A stretch of 64,000 bases of DNA from Lysobacter sp. GX 14042 (GCF_021390425.1 NZ_JAJUWY010000003.1:156652-220651), one strand, 5' to 3'. Numbered from the stretch's first letter, positions 42,601 to 52,317 are shown. Translations and numbers: made by a program. Notes: a model not told the origin generated them from the letters alone.

Positions 42601-43674
42601 CAGGCCGTTGGCCTGCAGCCGCAGTTCGAGCGGGTCGGTGGCCGGCGCGGCCCCGGGGTCGGTCACCAGGCCGATGTCCAGCGCGTCGGCGAAGGCATCG
42701 AGCTGCCACTGCGGTGTCTGGCTGCTGGCCATGCCGGGGCCGCCGGCGGTCGCGGCACCGGGCTCCCCGCGCAGGGTCAGGACCGCGCGCACCTCGCCGG
42801 GGGCGCGGCCGGCCACCGCGACCTCCATCCGCGAAAGATCGCCACGCGCCACCAGCCCCAGCCGCGCCGGAGTGCGCCCGGCGGCGGCCGGGAACACCGC
42901 GGTGGCCAGCAGGTCGGTGCGGTAGTTGCTGCCCGGCGCGTACTCGCCCCCGGCGGTGAAGCGGCCGCGATCGGTGTCCGCGACGACACCGGTCAGCTCC
43001 AGCCGGCCGTCCTCGGCCAGCAGCCCGCCGCGGAGCCGGCGCACCCGGATCACGTGTTCGCCAGGCGCGGCATCCTCGTTGAGCACGGTGAAGTCATCGA
43101 CCTGGATGTCGTCGGCCTGGATGGCCAGCGGCGGGGCGATGTCGGGCAGGACCTCCGGCCACTGCGGCAGCCGGAACGGCGCCTCGGTATGCGGCAGCAG
43201 CAGGCTCGCGCCTTCCAGCTGCAGGGCATCCAGCCGCAGCCGCTTGCCCAGCAGCGGGCCGAGCGCCGGGTCGAGCATCACCCGATGGGCGAAGAACTCC
43301 AGGGTGCCGCTGTCACAGGGGGTATCCGGCGCCGGCACGCACTCGGCATCGCGCTGGCGTGGCATCGAGAAGCGCACGTCATACAGGGTCAGCGGGCCCG
43401 ACGCCGGGCCTTCCGCCCGCTCCCAGGTCAGGGTGGTGTCGGCCGGCAGGCGGGCGACGATCTGTGCCATCAGGAAATCACGGCCGCCCACGGTGCTCAG
43501 CAACCAGTAGCCGACCACCACCAGGACCAGCACCAGCGCGCCGGCAGCGAACACCGAGCGCAGCGCGAGCCGGCGCAGGCGGCCTTCGCGGCGGGCGCGC
43601 AGTTCGGCGATCCGCGCTTCGCGCTCCGCGGGCGTGGGCTCGCCGGGACCGGGCTTGCGGAATACCGGGGCCAT
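39688..43674 (-). CDS. tamB: Translocation and assembly module protein TamB
   Basis: 1328 residues. A cytoplasmic basic start is followed by a single membrane anchor (SVFAAGALVLVLVVVGYWLL) and then about 1200 residues of repeating beta strands, the AsmA/DUF490 lipid-groove architecture. The C-terminal TamB domain includes GQLRILSQPGREMTASGHLD, then LTVRQGRLSWSADPIADP and ALAYLTLGRPLSSLSGAER. It spans the periplasm and, with TamA, supports outer-membrane protein assembly and phospholipid transport. Its ATG shares one base with the tamA stop. Confidence 0.93.
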   Translation of the reverse strand: MAPVFRKPGPGEPTPAEREARIAELRARREGRLRRLALRSVFAAGALVLVLVVVGYWLLSTVGGRDFLMAQIVARLPADTTLTWERAEGPASGPLTLYDVRFSMPRQRDAECVPAPDTPCDSGTLEFFAHRVMLDPALGPLLGKRLRLDALQLEGASLLLPHTEAPFRLPQWPEVLPDIAPPLAIQADDIQVDDFTVLNEDAAPGEHVIRVRRLRGGLLAEDGRLELTGVVADTDRGRFTAGGEYAPGSNYRTDLLATAVFPAAAGRTPARLGLVARGDLSRMEVAVAGRAPGEVRAVLTLRGEPGAATAGGPGMASSQTPQWQLDAFADALDIGLVTDPGAAPATDPLELRLQANGLAGDARLRGELRQGDFQVRLLPSRVHLAEQVIDVDPLELELLGGTVRVTGSGDFSEPGAGRFRAGVAARGLEWGGAEQAPPVRGSGEFGISGVMDDWAVTGEARLDRGEQQATVRLDGRGDKQQVQLPALEVEMPGGALRGAGQVAWAPTLGWDIQGELQGFDPGYFAPGWDGAVNGRLATSGHTRDDGGLEAEATLDRIGGKLRGRALDGEARFAMHGTATGETASRFEGEAALSIGSSRIDARGSLAEAIEADIDLRPLHLSDLLPGAGGTLQGRVQLDGALPLPGIEADLDGSGVAWEGYSADSLRLDGRLPPAGRAGTLQVSASGVNAGIALERVDLTATGTLQDMQLQGSAGSALGRLALTGRIGQGGPGWQGQLASLQLDPARGAGWTLQQPAGFAFGGGDLRLDGACLASSAGGSVCASADWPRDGLQLDGNGLPLSLASAWLPEQESGRPWVLDGEIDIDALLRPQGGGWAGHVRVDSAAGGLRGSERARSNLFGYRNLRLDAELRPQGIDATLAADLNEQGRLDATVVTGWDAYSPLNGRLGLEIHELTWLELFSPDIVEPEGQLVGQVELGGTRDAPTVGGQARLSGFRTEIPALAIRVEDGNVQLDALPDGNARIAGGLRTTPAAGGDGGGVLRVEGSLGWRGQETPLELAITGEDVLVANTADLHATASPDLQVRYRAGEPLRLTGSVTVPEADINLEGLDSGVSPSDDVVVLDPVDPEDAGGPATPLQMNLLVRVGEDVNLTGFGLAAQLGGQLRILSQPGREMTASGHLDVSGRYRAYGQDLTVRQGRLSWSADPIADPVVNLSAERVVGEVTAGVRVTGRVSSLEAEVWANPAASQSEALAYLTLGRPLSSLSGAERGELNAASAALTAGSGLLASRVGEQIGLDDAGLMQSRALGGSVLGVGKYLSPKLYVSYGVSLLGTGQVLTLKYLLERGFDIEIESSTVENRGSVNWRRER

Positions 43675-45476
43675 TACAGGTCCGCCCCCACGCTGAGGTA
43701 GAGCTGGAACGAAGAGTCCGGATCATCCAGCCCGTGGGCGACGTCCAGCCGCACCGGCCCGACCGGCGAGCGCCAGCGCACCCCGGCGCCCACGCCGGTG
43801 CGCCAGTCGGGGGTGCTGTCGAAGGCGCTGCCGCTGTCGACGAACACCGCCGCCCCCCACTGCTCGGTGAAGTAGCGCTCGAACTCCACGCTGGCGGTGG
43901 CGACGTTCTTGGCGCCCAGCGCGTAGAGCTTGCCGTCCGGGCCTTCGTGGCGCGGACCGACCTCGCGCCAGGCGTAGCCGCGGATGCTGCGGTCGCCGCC
44001 GGCGAAGAAGCGCAGGCTGGGCGGCATCGCCACCAGCTGGTTGGTGAAGGTATGGCCGAGTTCCCCGCGCACGATCAGCCGGTTGTCCCCGCCGACGCCG
44101 CGGAACCAGCTCGCGGTCGCCCGGGCCTGGCCGAAGCTGGCATCGGTGCCCACGCCCTCGATGCCGCCGCGGACCATCAGCGTGCCGGCCAGGCCATCGC
44201 GTGGATAGACCAGGTCGTCGGCGTCGACGTACTCGGCGCGCAGCGAGGGAAAGGTGTAGGTGGCGTAGCGGTAGTCCGGCGGTTCCGGGCCGCCATCGCC
44301 GTTGACGGCCACGTAGGACCAGCGCTCGCGCAGCGCGTGCAGCGAGGCGGTTGCGGTGAGGTGTTCGTTGATCCGGCCGTTGCGGCTGGCGACGAACTCG
44401 ACCCGGCGGTTGTCCAGCCAGTCGCTCTGCTCGTCGGCGGCCTGTGCGCTGAAGGTGTACCAGCCGTCCACCCAGGCGAAGGCGGGGATGCGGTACTGCG
44501 CGGTCAGGGTCTTGCGCCGCTGGGCGTAATCCAGCTGGGCCAGCGCCTTGTGGCCGCGGGAATTCACGTAGCGCCGCTCCAGTCCCAGCCTCACGCCGGC
44601 GCCGGAATCGGTGCCGTAGCTCAGGCCGGTGCTGTAGATGCTGCGCTTGGCCGGGGTCAGCACCACGTCGATCGGGACCTCGTTGTCCACCGCGTCCTCC
44701 GGCCGGGGCTGGATGTCGATGGCGGCGAAGTAGTCCAGCCGGGTCAGCGAGTCGCGCAGCCGGTCCAGCTTGCCCTGGTGGTAGTAGCTGCCCTGTTCCC
44801 AGTAGACGAGCTTGTCCAGCAGCGACTGGCGAATGATCGCCTCGGGCGTCTGCTCGAAGTTGATCGGGCCCATGTCGTAGCGGGTGCCGCTGTCCCAGAC
44901 CAGCTCGATGTCGGCGGCCTGGTCGGCGCGGGTGACCTCGACCCGGCGGCTGATGAAGTCGGCATCGAAGTAGCCACGCACGCCCAGCCGGCGGCTGATG
45001 CGGGTCTTGCTGGCCTCGTAGAGCAGGTGCTCGAAGACGTCGCCCTGGCGCGGCAGGAACGCGGCCAGGTCCTGCTGCAGGTAGTAGTCGTCGCTGCCCT
45101 CGCCCTCGATGGCGATGTCGGTATGGCGCACCCGCACCGGCTCGCCGGGCGCCACGGTGATGTCGACCACGAAGCGGTCGCTGCGGCCGCCGTCGCCGGA
45201 GGCGGTGCGCTTGACCTGGATCTCCGGGGAGTAGTAGCCGAACGGCTCCAGCGCCTCGCGGGTCTCCTCCTCGGCCTCCCGCACCAGGTAGCCCAGGCGC
45301 CGCCAGGACAGCTCGCGGCCCTGGGTGCGCACCAGCGACAGCGAAACCCGGACGTTGTCCTCCATCGTCTCGTCCAGCCCGTGGATGCGGACGGCGGTGA
45401 CCTCGGCCGCATGGGCCAGGCCGCCGCCGGAGGCGAGGATCAACGCGGCGGCGGCGAAACAGGAGCGTGGGCGCAT
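43674..45476 (-). CDS. tamA: Outer-membrane assembly protein TamA
   Basis: 600 residues. The signal sequence RPRSCFAAAALILASGGGLAHA is followed by three POTRA-like segments (EVTAVRIHGLDETMEDNVRV onward) and a 16-strand Omp85 barrel. FFAGGDRSIRGYAWREVGP is the conserved substrate-loop RGY motif, and the chain ends in FQLYLSVGADL, close to the family's C-terminal strand. It works with TamB, encoded directly downstream with a 1-nt overlap, in outer-membrane biogenesis. Confidence 0.94.
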   Translation of the reverse strand: MRPRSCFAAAALILASGGGLAHAAEVTAVRIHGLDETMEDNVRVSLSLVRTQGRELSWRRLGYLVREAEEETREALEPFGYYSPEIQVKRTASGDGGRSDRFVVDITVAPGEPVRVRHTDIAIEGEGSDDYYLQQDLAAFLPRQGDVFEHLLYEASKTRISRRLGVRGYFDADFISRRVEVTRADQAADIELVWDSGTRYDMGPINFEQTPEAIIRQSLLDKLVYWEQGSYYHQGKLDRLRDSLTRLDYFAAIDIQPRPEDAVDNEVPIDVVLTPAKRSIYSTGLSYGTDSGAGVRLGLERRYVNSRGHKALAQLDYAQRRKTLTAQYRIPAFAWVDGWYTFSAQAADEQSDWLDNRRVEFVASRNGRINEHLTATASLHALRERWSYVAVNGDGGPEPPDYRYATYTFPSLRAEYVDADDLVYPRDGLAGTLMVRGGIEGVGTDASFGQARATASWFRGVGGDNRLIVRGELGHTFTNQLVAMPPSLRFFAGGDRSIRGYAWREVGPRHEGPDGKLYALGAKNVATASVEFERYFTEQWGAAVFVDSGSAFDSTPDWRTGVGAGVRWRSPVGPVRLDVAHGLDDPDSSFQLYLSVGADL

Positions 45477-45572
45477 CGGGGCAGCATACCGTCGGGACGT
45501 CCAGATGCCGTCACGGAGGGCGGCGTCCTTTTTGCGCGCGACCGCCGCCACCGGCGGGCCGCGCCAGGTGGA

Positions 45573-47720
45573 TCACGCGGACAGGTGCTCGATCGCCGCC
45601 ACCGAGCCGAGCCGGTCGCTCAGCCGCCGCAGCAGCGCCAGCCGGTTGCGGCGCAACGCGGGATCCTCGGCATTGACCATCACCGCATCGAAGAACGCGT
45701 CGACCTGCGGCCGCAGCCGGGCCAGCCGCGCCAGCACGGCAACGTAGTCGCCCGCGGCCAGCAGCGGGTCGGTGTCGGCGATTGCGGCGTCGACCGCGGC
45801 GGCCAGCGCGCGTTCGGCGTCCTCGGCCAGCAGCGCGGGGTCGACCTGCCCGGGTACTTCTTCCTCGGCCTTGCGCAGGATGTTGCGGCTGCGCTTGTTG
45901 GCGGCGGCCAGCGCTTCGGCTTCCGGACGTCCGGCGAAGCCGGCGACGGCGTGGAGGCGCCGGTCGATATCGGGGAGGGAGAGGCCCCCGGTGCCGGTGC
46001 CCCCGCCCGCACCCGGGGTCGCGGCTGGAGCCGCTCCCGTGGCGGCGATGGCATGCACCGCCTCGAACTGCTGCGGGGTGATGCCGCGCTCGGCGTAGTA
46101 GCCGCGCAGGCGGTCGAAGATGAACTCCCGCAGCTCGGCGACGTCGGCGCGCCCGGTCTTCTTGCCGAGCAGCACGTCTCCCACGCCCTCGGCGGCCGCG
46201 CCCAGCAGCGCATCCAGCGGCAGGTCGATGCCGCCTTCGATCAGGGTGCGTGCCAGGCCCAGCGCGTTGCGGCGCAGCGCGAACGGATCCTTGTTGCCGG
46301 TCGGCCGCAAGCCGGCGGCAAAACCACCGGCCAGGGTGTCCAGGCGCTCGGCGATCGCCAGCACCCGGCCCAGGGGCGAGGGGGCGATGGCGTCGGCGGC
46401 GAAGCGCGGCATCCACGCCTCGTCCAGCGCTGCGGCCAGTTCCGCCGGCTCGCCGGCGGAACTGGCGTAGTGGCGCCCGGCGATGCCCTGCAGCTCGGGG
46501 AACTCGCCGACCATGCGCGACTGCAGGTCGGCCTTCGACAGGCCCGCGGCGCGCCTGGCCAGCGCGGCATCCACGCCGACCTGCGAAGCGATCCGCTCCG
46601 CCAGCGCCCGCACCCGCGCGACCTTGTCGGCCATGCTGCCCAGCGAGGCCTGGTAGGTGACGCTGGCCAGCCCCTCGTTCATCGCGGCCAGGCCTTCCCT
46701 CAGGTCCTCCTCGAAGAAGAACTGCGCATCGGCGAAGCGCGGACGGATCACCCGTTCATAGCCCTTCCGGACCTCCTCGACATCACGCGACTCGATGTTG
46801 GCGATGCCGACGAAGTGGCGGGTGAGCCGGCCCTCCGGGTCGAGCACCGGGAAGAACTTCTGGTTGGCCTCCATGGTCGCGACCAGCGCCTCGGCCGGCA
46901 CCTTGAGGAACGCCTCGTCGAAGCTGCAGGCCACCGCGGCCGGCCATTCGACCAGCCCGTTGACCTCTTCCAGCAGGCCCGGGTCGATGCGCGCGCTGCC
47001 GCCGGCGGCGGAGGCGGCGACCTGCGCCTGTTCGACGATGCGCCCGCGACGCTCGTCGGAATCGACCAGCACCTTCGCCGCGCGCATGGCCTCCGCGTAG
47101 TCGCCGGGGGCGTCGATGCGTACCGCGGCCGGGTGCATGAAGCGGTGGCCGCGGCTGTGGCGGTCGCTGGCCACGTCCATCACCTTCGCCTCGACCACCT
47201 CCTCGCCCAGCAGCACCACCAGCCAGTGCACCGGCCGGGCGAAGGCGTGTTCGTGGTCGCCCCAGCGCATCGGCTTGGGGATCGGCATGGCGTCGATGGC
47301 CTCGGCGATGACGTCGCCCAGCAGCGCCGCGGTGGTCGCGCCGGGCTTCACCGAGCGGTGCACGAAGCGCTCGCCCTTCGCGTCGGTGGTGCGCTCCAGT
47401 GCCGTCCACTCCACCCCGGCCTTGGCGGCAAAGCCCTGCAGCGCGCGGGTCGGTTGGCCGTCGGCGTCCAGGGCGATGTTGAGGTACGGACCCGGCACTT
47501 CCGAGCGCTGCTCCGGCTGTTCGGTCGCCACGCCCGGCAGCAGCACCGCGAGCCGGCGCGGGGTGTACAGCGGCTTCGCATCGCCGCGTTCGACGGCGAT
47601 GCCGCGCCTGTCCAGCGCGGCCAGGACGCCGTCGAAGAACGCGTGCGCCAGCTCCGGCAGCGCCTTGACCGGGAGTTCGTCGGTGCCCAGTTCTATCAGC
47701 AGTGGTTGGGTCTGGCTCAT
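45573..47720 (-). CDS. glyS: Glycyl-tRNA synthetase beta subunit
   Basis: 715 residues. It starts [20 protein letters not shown], continues with the central [25 protein letters not shown] and [22 protein letters not shown] blocks, and ends with the anticodon-binding DALR-like segment [19 protein letters not shown]. With GlyQ it forms the alpha2-beta2 enzyme that charges tRNA-Gly. A proline/alanine-rich insert ([16 protein letters not shown]) interrupts the C-terminal part. Its start overlaps the small membrane-protein gene by 4 nt instead of following glyQ directly. Confidence 0.95.
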   Translation of the reverse strand: MSQTQPLLIELGTDELPVKALPELAHAFFDGVLAALDRRGIAVERGDAKPLYTPRRLAVLLPGVATEQPEQRSEVPGPYLNIALDADGQPTRALQGFAAKAGVEWTALERTTDAKGERFVHRSVKPGATTAALLGDVIAEAIDAMPIPKPMRWGDHEHAFARPVHWLVVLLGEEVVEAKVMDVASDRHSRGHRFMHPAAVRIDAPGDYAEAMRAAKVLVDSDERRGRIVEQAQVAASAAGGSARIDPGLLEEVNGLVEWPAAVACSFDEAFLKVPAEALVATMEANQKFFPVLDPEGRLTRHFVGIANIESRDVEEVRKGYERVIRPRFADAQFFFEEDLREGLAAMNEGLASVTYQASLGSMADKVARVRALAERIASQVGVDAALARRAAGLSKADLQSRMVGEFPELQGIAGRHYASSAGEPAELAAALDEAWMPRFAADAIAPSPLGRVLAIAERLDTLAGGFAAGLRPTGNKDPFALRRNALGLARTLIEGGIDLPLDALLGAAAEGVGDVLLGKKTGRADVAELREFIFDRLRGYYAERGITPQQFEAVHAIAATGAAPAATPGAGGGTGTGGLSLPDIDRRLHAVAGFAGRPEAEALAAANKRSRNILRKAEEEVPGQVDPALLAEDAERALAAAVDAAIADTDPLLAAGDYVAVLARLARLRPQVDAFFDAVMVNAEDPALRRNRLALLRRLSDRLGSVAAIEHLSA

Positions 47721-47956
47721 GGAATGTCCTTGTGGATCGACAGGTGCTTGCCCAGGTCCTCGCCGGCGGGCGCTGGCGCCCGGTCACGATTGAGCATGAG
47801 CAGCAACACGCCCGCCAGCGGCATGGCCACCAGTCCCAGTACGAACCACAGCCAGGGATTGCGACCGGTCTGCTGTGCCCACCACGCGGAGAAGAAGGCG
47901 AACGCCGCGGGAGCCGAATAGAGCAGGAGGAACGTGCCGCCCAGCAGTTCGGTCAT
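47717..47956 (-). CDS. Small two-helix membrane protein between glyQ and glyS
   Basis: 79 residues. Two hydrophobic helices, [20 protein letters not shown] and [22 protein letters not shown], are joined by a short polar loop (AQQTGRN), with a charged tail. It overlaps glyQ by 4 nt and glyS by 4 nt, so all three are translationally coupled. No known family recognised. The tight coupling argues it is a real gene. Confidence 0.75.
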   Translation of the reverse strand: MTELLGGTFLLLYSAPAAFAFFSAWWAQQTGRNPWLWFVLGLVAMPLAGVLLLMLNRDRAPAPAGEDLGKHLSIHKDIP

Positions 47957-48891
47957 GCCGCGGCCTGCTTCTTTTTCAGACCGGGGAAGCCCATCTTCTC
48001 GCGCTGGGCGTAGTACGCCTTGGCCACCGCCTGGGCGATCTTCCTCACCCGCAGGATGTAGCGCTGGCGCTCGGTGACGCTGATCGCGCGGCGCGCGTCG
48101 AGCAGGTTGAAGCAGTGGCTGGCCTTCATCACCTGCTCGTAGGCCGGCAGTGGCAGGTCCAGCTCGACCAGCTTCGCCGCCTCGGCCTCGCACTCGTCGA
48201 AGCGGCGCAGCAGCACCTCCACGTCGGCGTGCTCGAAGTTGTAGGTGCTCTGCTCGACCTCGTTCTGGTGGTAGACGTCGCGGTAGTGCACCGGCGTGCC
48301 GTCCGGGCCGTGGGTCCAGACCAGGTCGAACACGTCGTCCACGCCCTGCAGGTACATGCACAGGCGCTCCAGGCCGTAGGTGATCTCGCCCAGCACCGGC
48401 CTGCACTCCAGCCCGCCGGCCTGCTGGAACCAGGTGAACTGGGTCACCTCCATGCCGTTGAGCCACACCTCCCAGCCCAGGCCCCAGGCGCCCAGGGTGG
48501 GCGATTCCCAGTTGTCCTCGACCAGCCGCAGGTCGTGCACCAGCGGGTCCACGCCGAGTGCCTTCAACGAGTCGAAGTACAGCTCGACGATGTTGTCCGG
48601 GCTGGGCTTCATCGCCACCTGGTATTGGTAGTAGCGCTGCAGGCGGTTGGGGTTCTGGCCGTAGCGGCCGTCGGTGGGACGGCGGCAGGGCTGCACGTAG
48701 GCCGCGTTCCACGGCTCCGGGCCCAGCGAGCGCAGGAAGGTGGCCGGGTGGAAGGTGCCGGCGCCGACCTCCAGGTCGAGCGGCTGGACCAGCACGCAGC
48801 CCTGCGCCGCCCAGTAGTCGTCGAGGCGCTGGATCAGCTGCTGGAAGGTCGGCGGCGCGAGGCCGCCGGACGGGGCGTGGGCCATGGTCAT
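47953..48891 (-). CDS. glyQ: Glycyl-tRNA synthetase alpha subunit
   Basis: 312 residues, typical length. Class II catalytic motifs include [39 protein letters not shown], then [21 protein letters not shown] (here GQNPNRLQ) and [20 protein letters not shown]. It forms the adenylate-making half of GlyRS. Two ATGs lie two codons apart; the first is used here. Divergent from the glutamine amidotransferase gene. No glycine riboswitch is visible. Confidence 0.95.
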   Translation of the reverse strand: MTMAHAPSGGLAPPTFQQLIQRLDDYWAAQGCVLVQPLDLEVGAGTFHPATFLRSLGPEPWNAAYVQPCRRPTDGRYGQNPNRLQRYYQYQVAMKPSPDNIVELYFDSLKALGVDPLVHDLRLVEDNWESPTLGAWGLGWEVWLNGMEVTQFTWFQQAGGLECRPVLGEITYGLERLCMYLQGVDDVFDLVWTHGPDGTPVHYRDVYHQNEVEQSTYNFEHADVEVLLRRFDECEAEAAKLVELDLPLPAYEQVMKASHCFNLLDARRAISVTERQRYILRVRKIAQAVAKAYYAQREKMGFPGLKKKQAAA

Positions 48892-48959
48892 CGGCAGGTG
48901 CGGGAAGCCCGGTAGTATACGGCGCGACCCCGTTCATCCCTTTCCTGGCAGGCAGCACC

Positions 48960-49694
48960 TTGGCATCCCGGTTGGACTCCCCGTTCCTGATCCTCGTCGC
49001 CGGCCAGCCGGCCGCCGAACTGCGCCGCCACGGCGGCTTCGACCACTGGATCCGTGTTGCCGCCGGCCTGGAGCGCGACGCTGCGGTCGCCATCGACGTC
49101 GCCGCGGGCGCGGCGCTGCCCACCTTCGACGCCTTTGCCGGGGTGATCGTCAGTGGCTCGGCGGCGATGGTCACCGAGCGCCAGGAGTGGAGCGAACGCA
49201 CCAGCGCCTGGCTTGCCGGCGCGGTGGAAGCGGGCCTGCCGGTGCTGGGGATCTGCTACGGCCACCAGCTGCTCGCGCATGCGCTCGGCGGCACGGTGGT
49301 CGACAACCCGGCCGGCCGGCGCATGGGCACCTTCGACGTCGAGCTGCTGCCGGCCGCCCGCGAGGACGCGCTGCTGTCACCTCTGCCAGGGCGCTTCCCG
49401 GCGCAGATGACCCACGTCCAGCACGTGTCGGTGGCCCCTCCCGGCGCGGTGGTGCTGGCCCGGGCCGAACACGATCCCTGCCATGCCTTCCGGGTCGGCG
49501 ACAGCGCCTGGGGCATGCAGTTCCACCCGGAATTCAGCGCCGCCCACATGCGCGGCTACATCCGCGCCCGGGCGCGGGTGCTGGTGGAGGAAGGTTTCGA
49601 CGACCGCGCGCTGCTGCGGCAGGTCGGCGCGACGCCGCAGGCGCGGCGGGTGCTGCGCCGCTTCGTGCATCATTCACGCAACGCGGCGCGCTGA
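48960..49694 (+). CDS. Class I glutamine amidotransferase (GMP-synthase-like)
   Basis: 244 residues, starting at a TTG (ASRLDSPFLILVAGQ) after a GGCAGG site. The catalytic Cys is in LGICYGHQLLAHALGG and the His-Glu pair in GMQFHPEFSAAHM; ATFDVELLPA-like segments match stand-alone GATase1 proteins of the GuaA-related group. These hydrolyse glutamine or gamma-glutamyl compounds; the synthase partner or physiological substrate is unknown. A GTATAC -10-like sequence lies at 48914 between this gene and glyQ. Confidence 0.85.
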   Translation: MASRLDSPFLILVAGQPAAELRRHGGFDHWIRVAAGLERDAAVAIDVAAGAALPTFDAFAGVIVSGSAAMVTERQEWSERTSAWLAGAVEAGLPVLGICYGHQLLAHALGGTVVDNPAGRRMGTFDVELLPAAREDALLSPLPGRFPAQMTHVQHVSVAPPGAVVLARAEHDPCHAFRVGDSAWGMQFHPEFSAAHMRGYIRARARVLVEEGFDDRALLRQVGATPQARRVLRRFVHHSRNAAR

Positions 49695-49728
49695 GCCGGC
49701 GCACCGCCAGACTACTTCGGGGAAGCTC

Positions 49729-50568
49729 ATGGAATACAACAAGGTCAATGCCGGCAGCGGAGCGCAATGGCTGCTGGACGGGATCGCCCTGCTGCGCCGC
49801 CATCCCGGCACCCTGCTGGTGATCGGCCTGGTCTACGGGGTGCTGGCCAGCATCCCGGTGGTCAGCCTGCTGGTGGGCGCACTGGGCGTGGTGCTGATGG
49901 GCGGCGTGCTGCTGGCGGTGCGCCAGGCCGACGAGGGGCGGTCGCCGGGGGTGGGCATGCTGTTCGCCGGCTTCACCTCCGGCAAGGTCGCCCGCCTGCT
50001 GGTGCTGCTGCTGATCGGCGTGCTCTTCATGCTGGTGGTCTCGGTGCTGCTGGTGGCGATGCTCGGCGGTGAGGGCATCTCCCTGATGCAGCGGATCATC
50101 GAGAGCACCCCGGCCGGCGGCCAGCCCGACCCGGCGCTGATCGCCCAGCTTCCGGCGGGCCGCCTGCTGGGCTGGTTCGCACTGTTGCTGCTGCTGGCGG
50201 TGGTGGTCGGCATCTACACCTTCTTCTACATGGCCCTGGTGATGTACAGCGACCTGACCGCGGGCCAGGCGCTGCGCACCAGCATGAAGGCCGGCGCGCG
50301 CAACCTGCCGGCGTTGCTGGTCTACATGCTGGTTAGCGTGGTCTTCAGCGTGGTGGTGATGCTGGCCAGCCTGCTGGTCTCCTCGCTGCTCGGGCTTGCC
50401 CTGGGCCCGCAATGGGCGGGAATGGTCTCCAGCGTGCTGGTCAGCATGGTGGTGGTGCCGGTCGCCGTGGGCGCGATGTACTACGGCTGGCGCCAGGTGT
50501 TCGCCGACCGCCTGCCGGGCGCGCCGCCGGCGTTGCCCGAAGACACCGGGGCGGGCTTCCACGCCTGA
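49729..50568 (+). CDS. BPSS1780-family membrane protein, copy 1
   Basis: 279 residues. The start NAGSGAQWLLDGIALLRRHPG is typical of BPSS1780-type proteins. Six hydrophobic helices follow, with a soluble stretch at residues 115-140 (QRIIESTPAGGQPDPALIAQ) and the closing YYGWRQVFADRLPG. Role unknown. A similar gene follows 84 nt downstream, suggesting tandem duplication. Confidence 0.78.
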   Translation: MEYNKVNAGSGAQWLLDGIALLRRHPGTLLVIGLVYGVLASIPVVSLLVGALGVVLMGGVLLAVRQADEGRSPGVGMLFAGFTSGKVARLLVLLLIGVLFMLVVSVLLVAMLGGEGISLMQRIIESTPAGGQPDPALIAQLPAGRLLGWFALLLLLAVVVGIYTFFYMALVMYSDLTAGQALRTSMKAGARNLPALLVYMLVSVVFSVVVMLASLLVSSLLGLALGPQWAGMVSSVLVSMVVVPVAVGAMYYGWRQVFADRLPGAPPALPEDTGAGFHA

Positions 50569-50652
50569 CCTCCAGCGGCGCCCGCGCGGTGGCCGCCGCG
50601 CGCGGGCGCCTGCCTTGGGGAAGGCGGCTGGACAAGGAACAGGGGACAAGGG

Positions 50653-51564
50653 ATGACTCGATCGGTAGCGGCAACGGCCGGCGTCGACTGGCTGAAGAAG
50701 GCAATCAACCTGGGCCGCGGGAATCCGGGCGCGGTGTTCGGGGGCGCGGCACTGGGCGTCATCGCCATGGTCGCGGCGATGATCGGTGCGGCACTCGCGC
50801 AGTGGGCGCTGGTCGCGGCGCTGGGAACCGGCGCCGGCATGGTGCTGGGCGCGGTGTTGACGACGGTCGTGGTGCTGGTGGCGGTATCGATGCTGCTGGT
50901 CGGCTTCCTGCGCCTGCTCGACGCGGCCGAAAGCGGTCGGCCGGCGCGCGCCACCGGCGTGTTCGCCGGCTTCGGCGACCTGCCGACCTCGCTGCGGGTG
51001 ATCGGCCTCACCCTCCTGCTCACGGTGCTGCAGTACGCGGTGTTGGCGCTGGTGCTGGCGGTGCTGGCGCGTGGAGCGCTGGAGTGGTACCTGCGGATGG
51101 TCATGGCCTCGCCCGAAACCCTGGATCCGTCGATGCTGGCGCTGCCGGACGGGCTGGGCATCGCCACCGTGCTCTCGATCGCCCTGGGGCTGGTGTTCTA
51201 CGGCGCACAGGCGATCGGCACCGGGCAGATCGCGCTGCGCGGACGCGGCGTGTTCGCGGCGGTCGCCGACGGTTTCACCGGTGCCTTCCGCAACCTGCCC
51301 GCGCTGCTGGTGCTGCTGGTGGCGGTGATCGCCGCAGCGGTCGTGGTCGCCATCCTCGGGGTCATCGTGGCGATGGTGGTCGGCGTGCTGGCGAAGTTCG
51401 CCGGGGCCTGGCTCTTCGTGGCGCTCGGCGTTCCTCTGTACCTGGCGTTCATGCTGGCGGTCTGGGTGGTCGCGTTCGGCGTGGCCTACCACCTGTGGCG
51501 CGACGTGTGCGGCGGTGCCGGTGATGCACGGCTGCCGGTGGAGCCGGTGGCGGTCGGCGCCTGA
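50653..51564 (+). CDS. BPSS1780-like membrane protein, copy 2
   Basis: 303 residues. The start TAGVDWLKKAINLGRGNPGAV mirrors that of the preceding gene (AQWLLDGIALLRRHPG), and the helix order is similar, ending in VAYHLWRDVCGG. About six membrane helices rich in Val/Ala/Leu. Function unknown; it is probably a diverged paralogue of its neighbour and co-transcribed with it. A strong terminator follows the stop. Confidence 0.72.
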   Translation: MTRSVAATAGVDWLKKAINLGRGNPGAVFGGAALGVIAMVAAMIGAALAQWALVAALGTGAGMVLGAVLTTVVVLVAVSMLLVGFLRLLDAAESGRPARATGVFAGFGDLPTSLRVIGLTLLLTVLQYAVLALVLAVLARGALEWYLRMVMASPETLDPSMLALPDGLGIATVLSIALGLVFYGAQAIGTGQIALRGRGVFAAVADGFTGAFRNLPALLVLLVAVIAAAVVVAILGVIVAMVVGVLAKFAGAWLFVALGVPLYLAFMLAVWVVAFGVAYHLWRDVCGGAGDARLPVEPVAVGA

Positions 51565-51588
51565 CGCGCACCGGATCGTGCAACAGGG

Positions 51589-51614
51589 AAGGGCGGCCAG
51601 GTGCCGCCCTTTTT
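51589..51614 (+). terminator. Rho-independent terminator after the membrane-protein pair
   Basis: AAGGGCGGC pairs with GCCGCCCTT around a short loop and runs into five Ts. It ends the plus-strand unit and abuts the stop codon of the convergent RDD gene. Confidence 0.8.
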
Positions 51615-52315
51615 CAGTACCAGAGGGCCTGGTCGAGCAGGTACTGCAACCGGGCGACCAGACCCATGGCCGCGGCCAGGCCTGCCGCGGCCGGAGCGAC
51701 GATCGCCACCGCCAGCCAGCCCCGGGCCCAGCGCGGCAGCCCTGGCCGGTCGGCGAGCATCCGGGTACCGGCGAGGCGGTCGTGCAGCGCGCGGTACTCC
51801 GGTCCGGCCAGCGCCATCGCGTGCCCGAGGTTGAGCACCAGCCAGGACAGGCCGCCGGCCAACTGGCGTGCGAACGCGCGGCCGATGCCGGGTCGCGTCC
51901 CATCCGCGGCCACGACCCGCAGCCCCAGCAGCCGCTTGCCGGGACTTGCCTGCCAGTGCGAGGCTTCGAAGCTGCCATGCCACAGCACGGCCAGCCCGGC
52001 GAAGGCCAGCAGCGGTGGCCACAGGAGCGACCACAGCAACGGGGTCAGGGTCGTGGCGGCGCTGGTCGCAGCCGGCAGCAAGGCGAACGGCAGCCCGGCC
52101 GGATCCGGGCCATTGGCGACCTGCGCGCGCAGTACATCCGCCATCGCGTCGGCAAGCGCGTGGAGTGCCGGGTCACCCGCCGGGGCGAGGCGCGCCAGTG
52201 CGGGCCGCAGGCCAGGCCAACTGACCACCAGTGCCAGCAGCGCGACCGGCACCGCATCCAGCGACCACGCCGCCGCGCGCTGCCAGAAACCGGCCGGTGC
52301 CGGCCTGTGCCACAT
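51614..52315 (-). CDS. RDD-family membrane protein
   Basis: 233 residues. The RDD pattern is visible as GFWQRAAAWSLDAVPVALLAL (Arg, then Asp) and in the second half SPGKRLLGLRVVAADG, then EYRALHDRLAGTRML. Four membrane helices are present. RDD proteins are of mixed or unknown function, some acting as ion exchangers. It starts 2 nt after the tatC stop, so it belongs to the tat operon. Confidence 0.85.
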   Translation of the reverse strand: MWHRPAPAGFWQRAAAWSLDAVPVALLALVVSWPGLRPALARLAPAGDPALHALADAMADVLRAQVANGPDPAGLPFALLPAATSAATTLTPLLWSLLWPPLLAFAGLAVLWHGSFEASHWQASPGKRLLGLRVVAADGTRPGIGRAFARQLAGGLSWLVLNLGHAMALAGPEYRALHDRLAGTRMLADRPGLPRWARGWLAVAIVAPAAAGLAAAMGLVARLQYLLDQALWY

Positions 52316-52317
52316 GC

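Noticed and set aside
40258..43701. An 1147-codon plus-strand frame opposite tamB
   Set aside because: Antisense shadow of tamB with Gln/Gly/Arg/His-rich, non-protein-like composition.
43359..47921. A 1520-codon open frame on the plus strand across tamA and glyS
   Set aside because: It mirrors real minus-strand genes; stop codons are rare in antisense frames at this GC. Its translation is low-complexity and matches nothing.
48892..48959. Glycine riboswitch or T-box for glyQ
   Set aside because: Only 68 nt of leader with no matching conserved elements.
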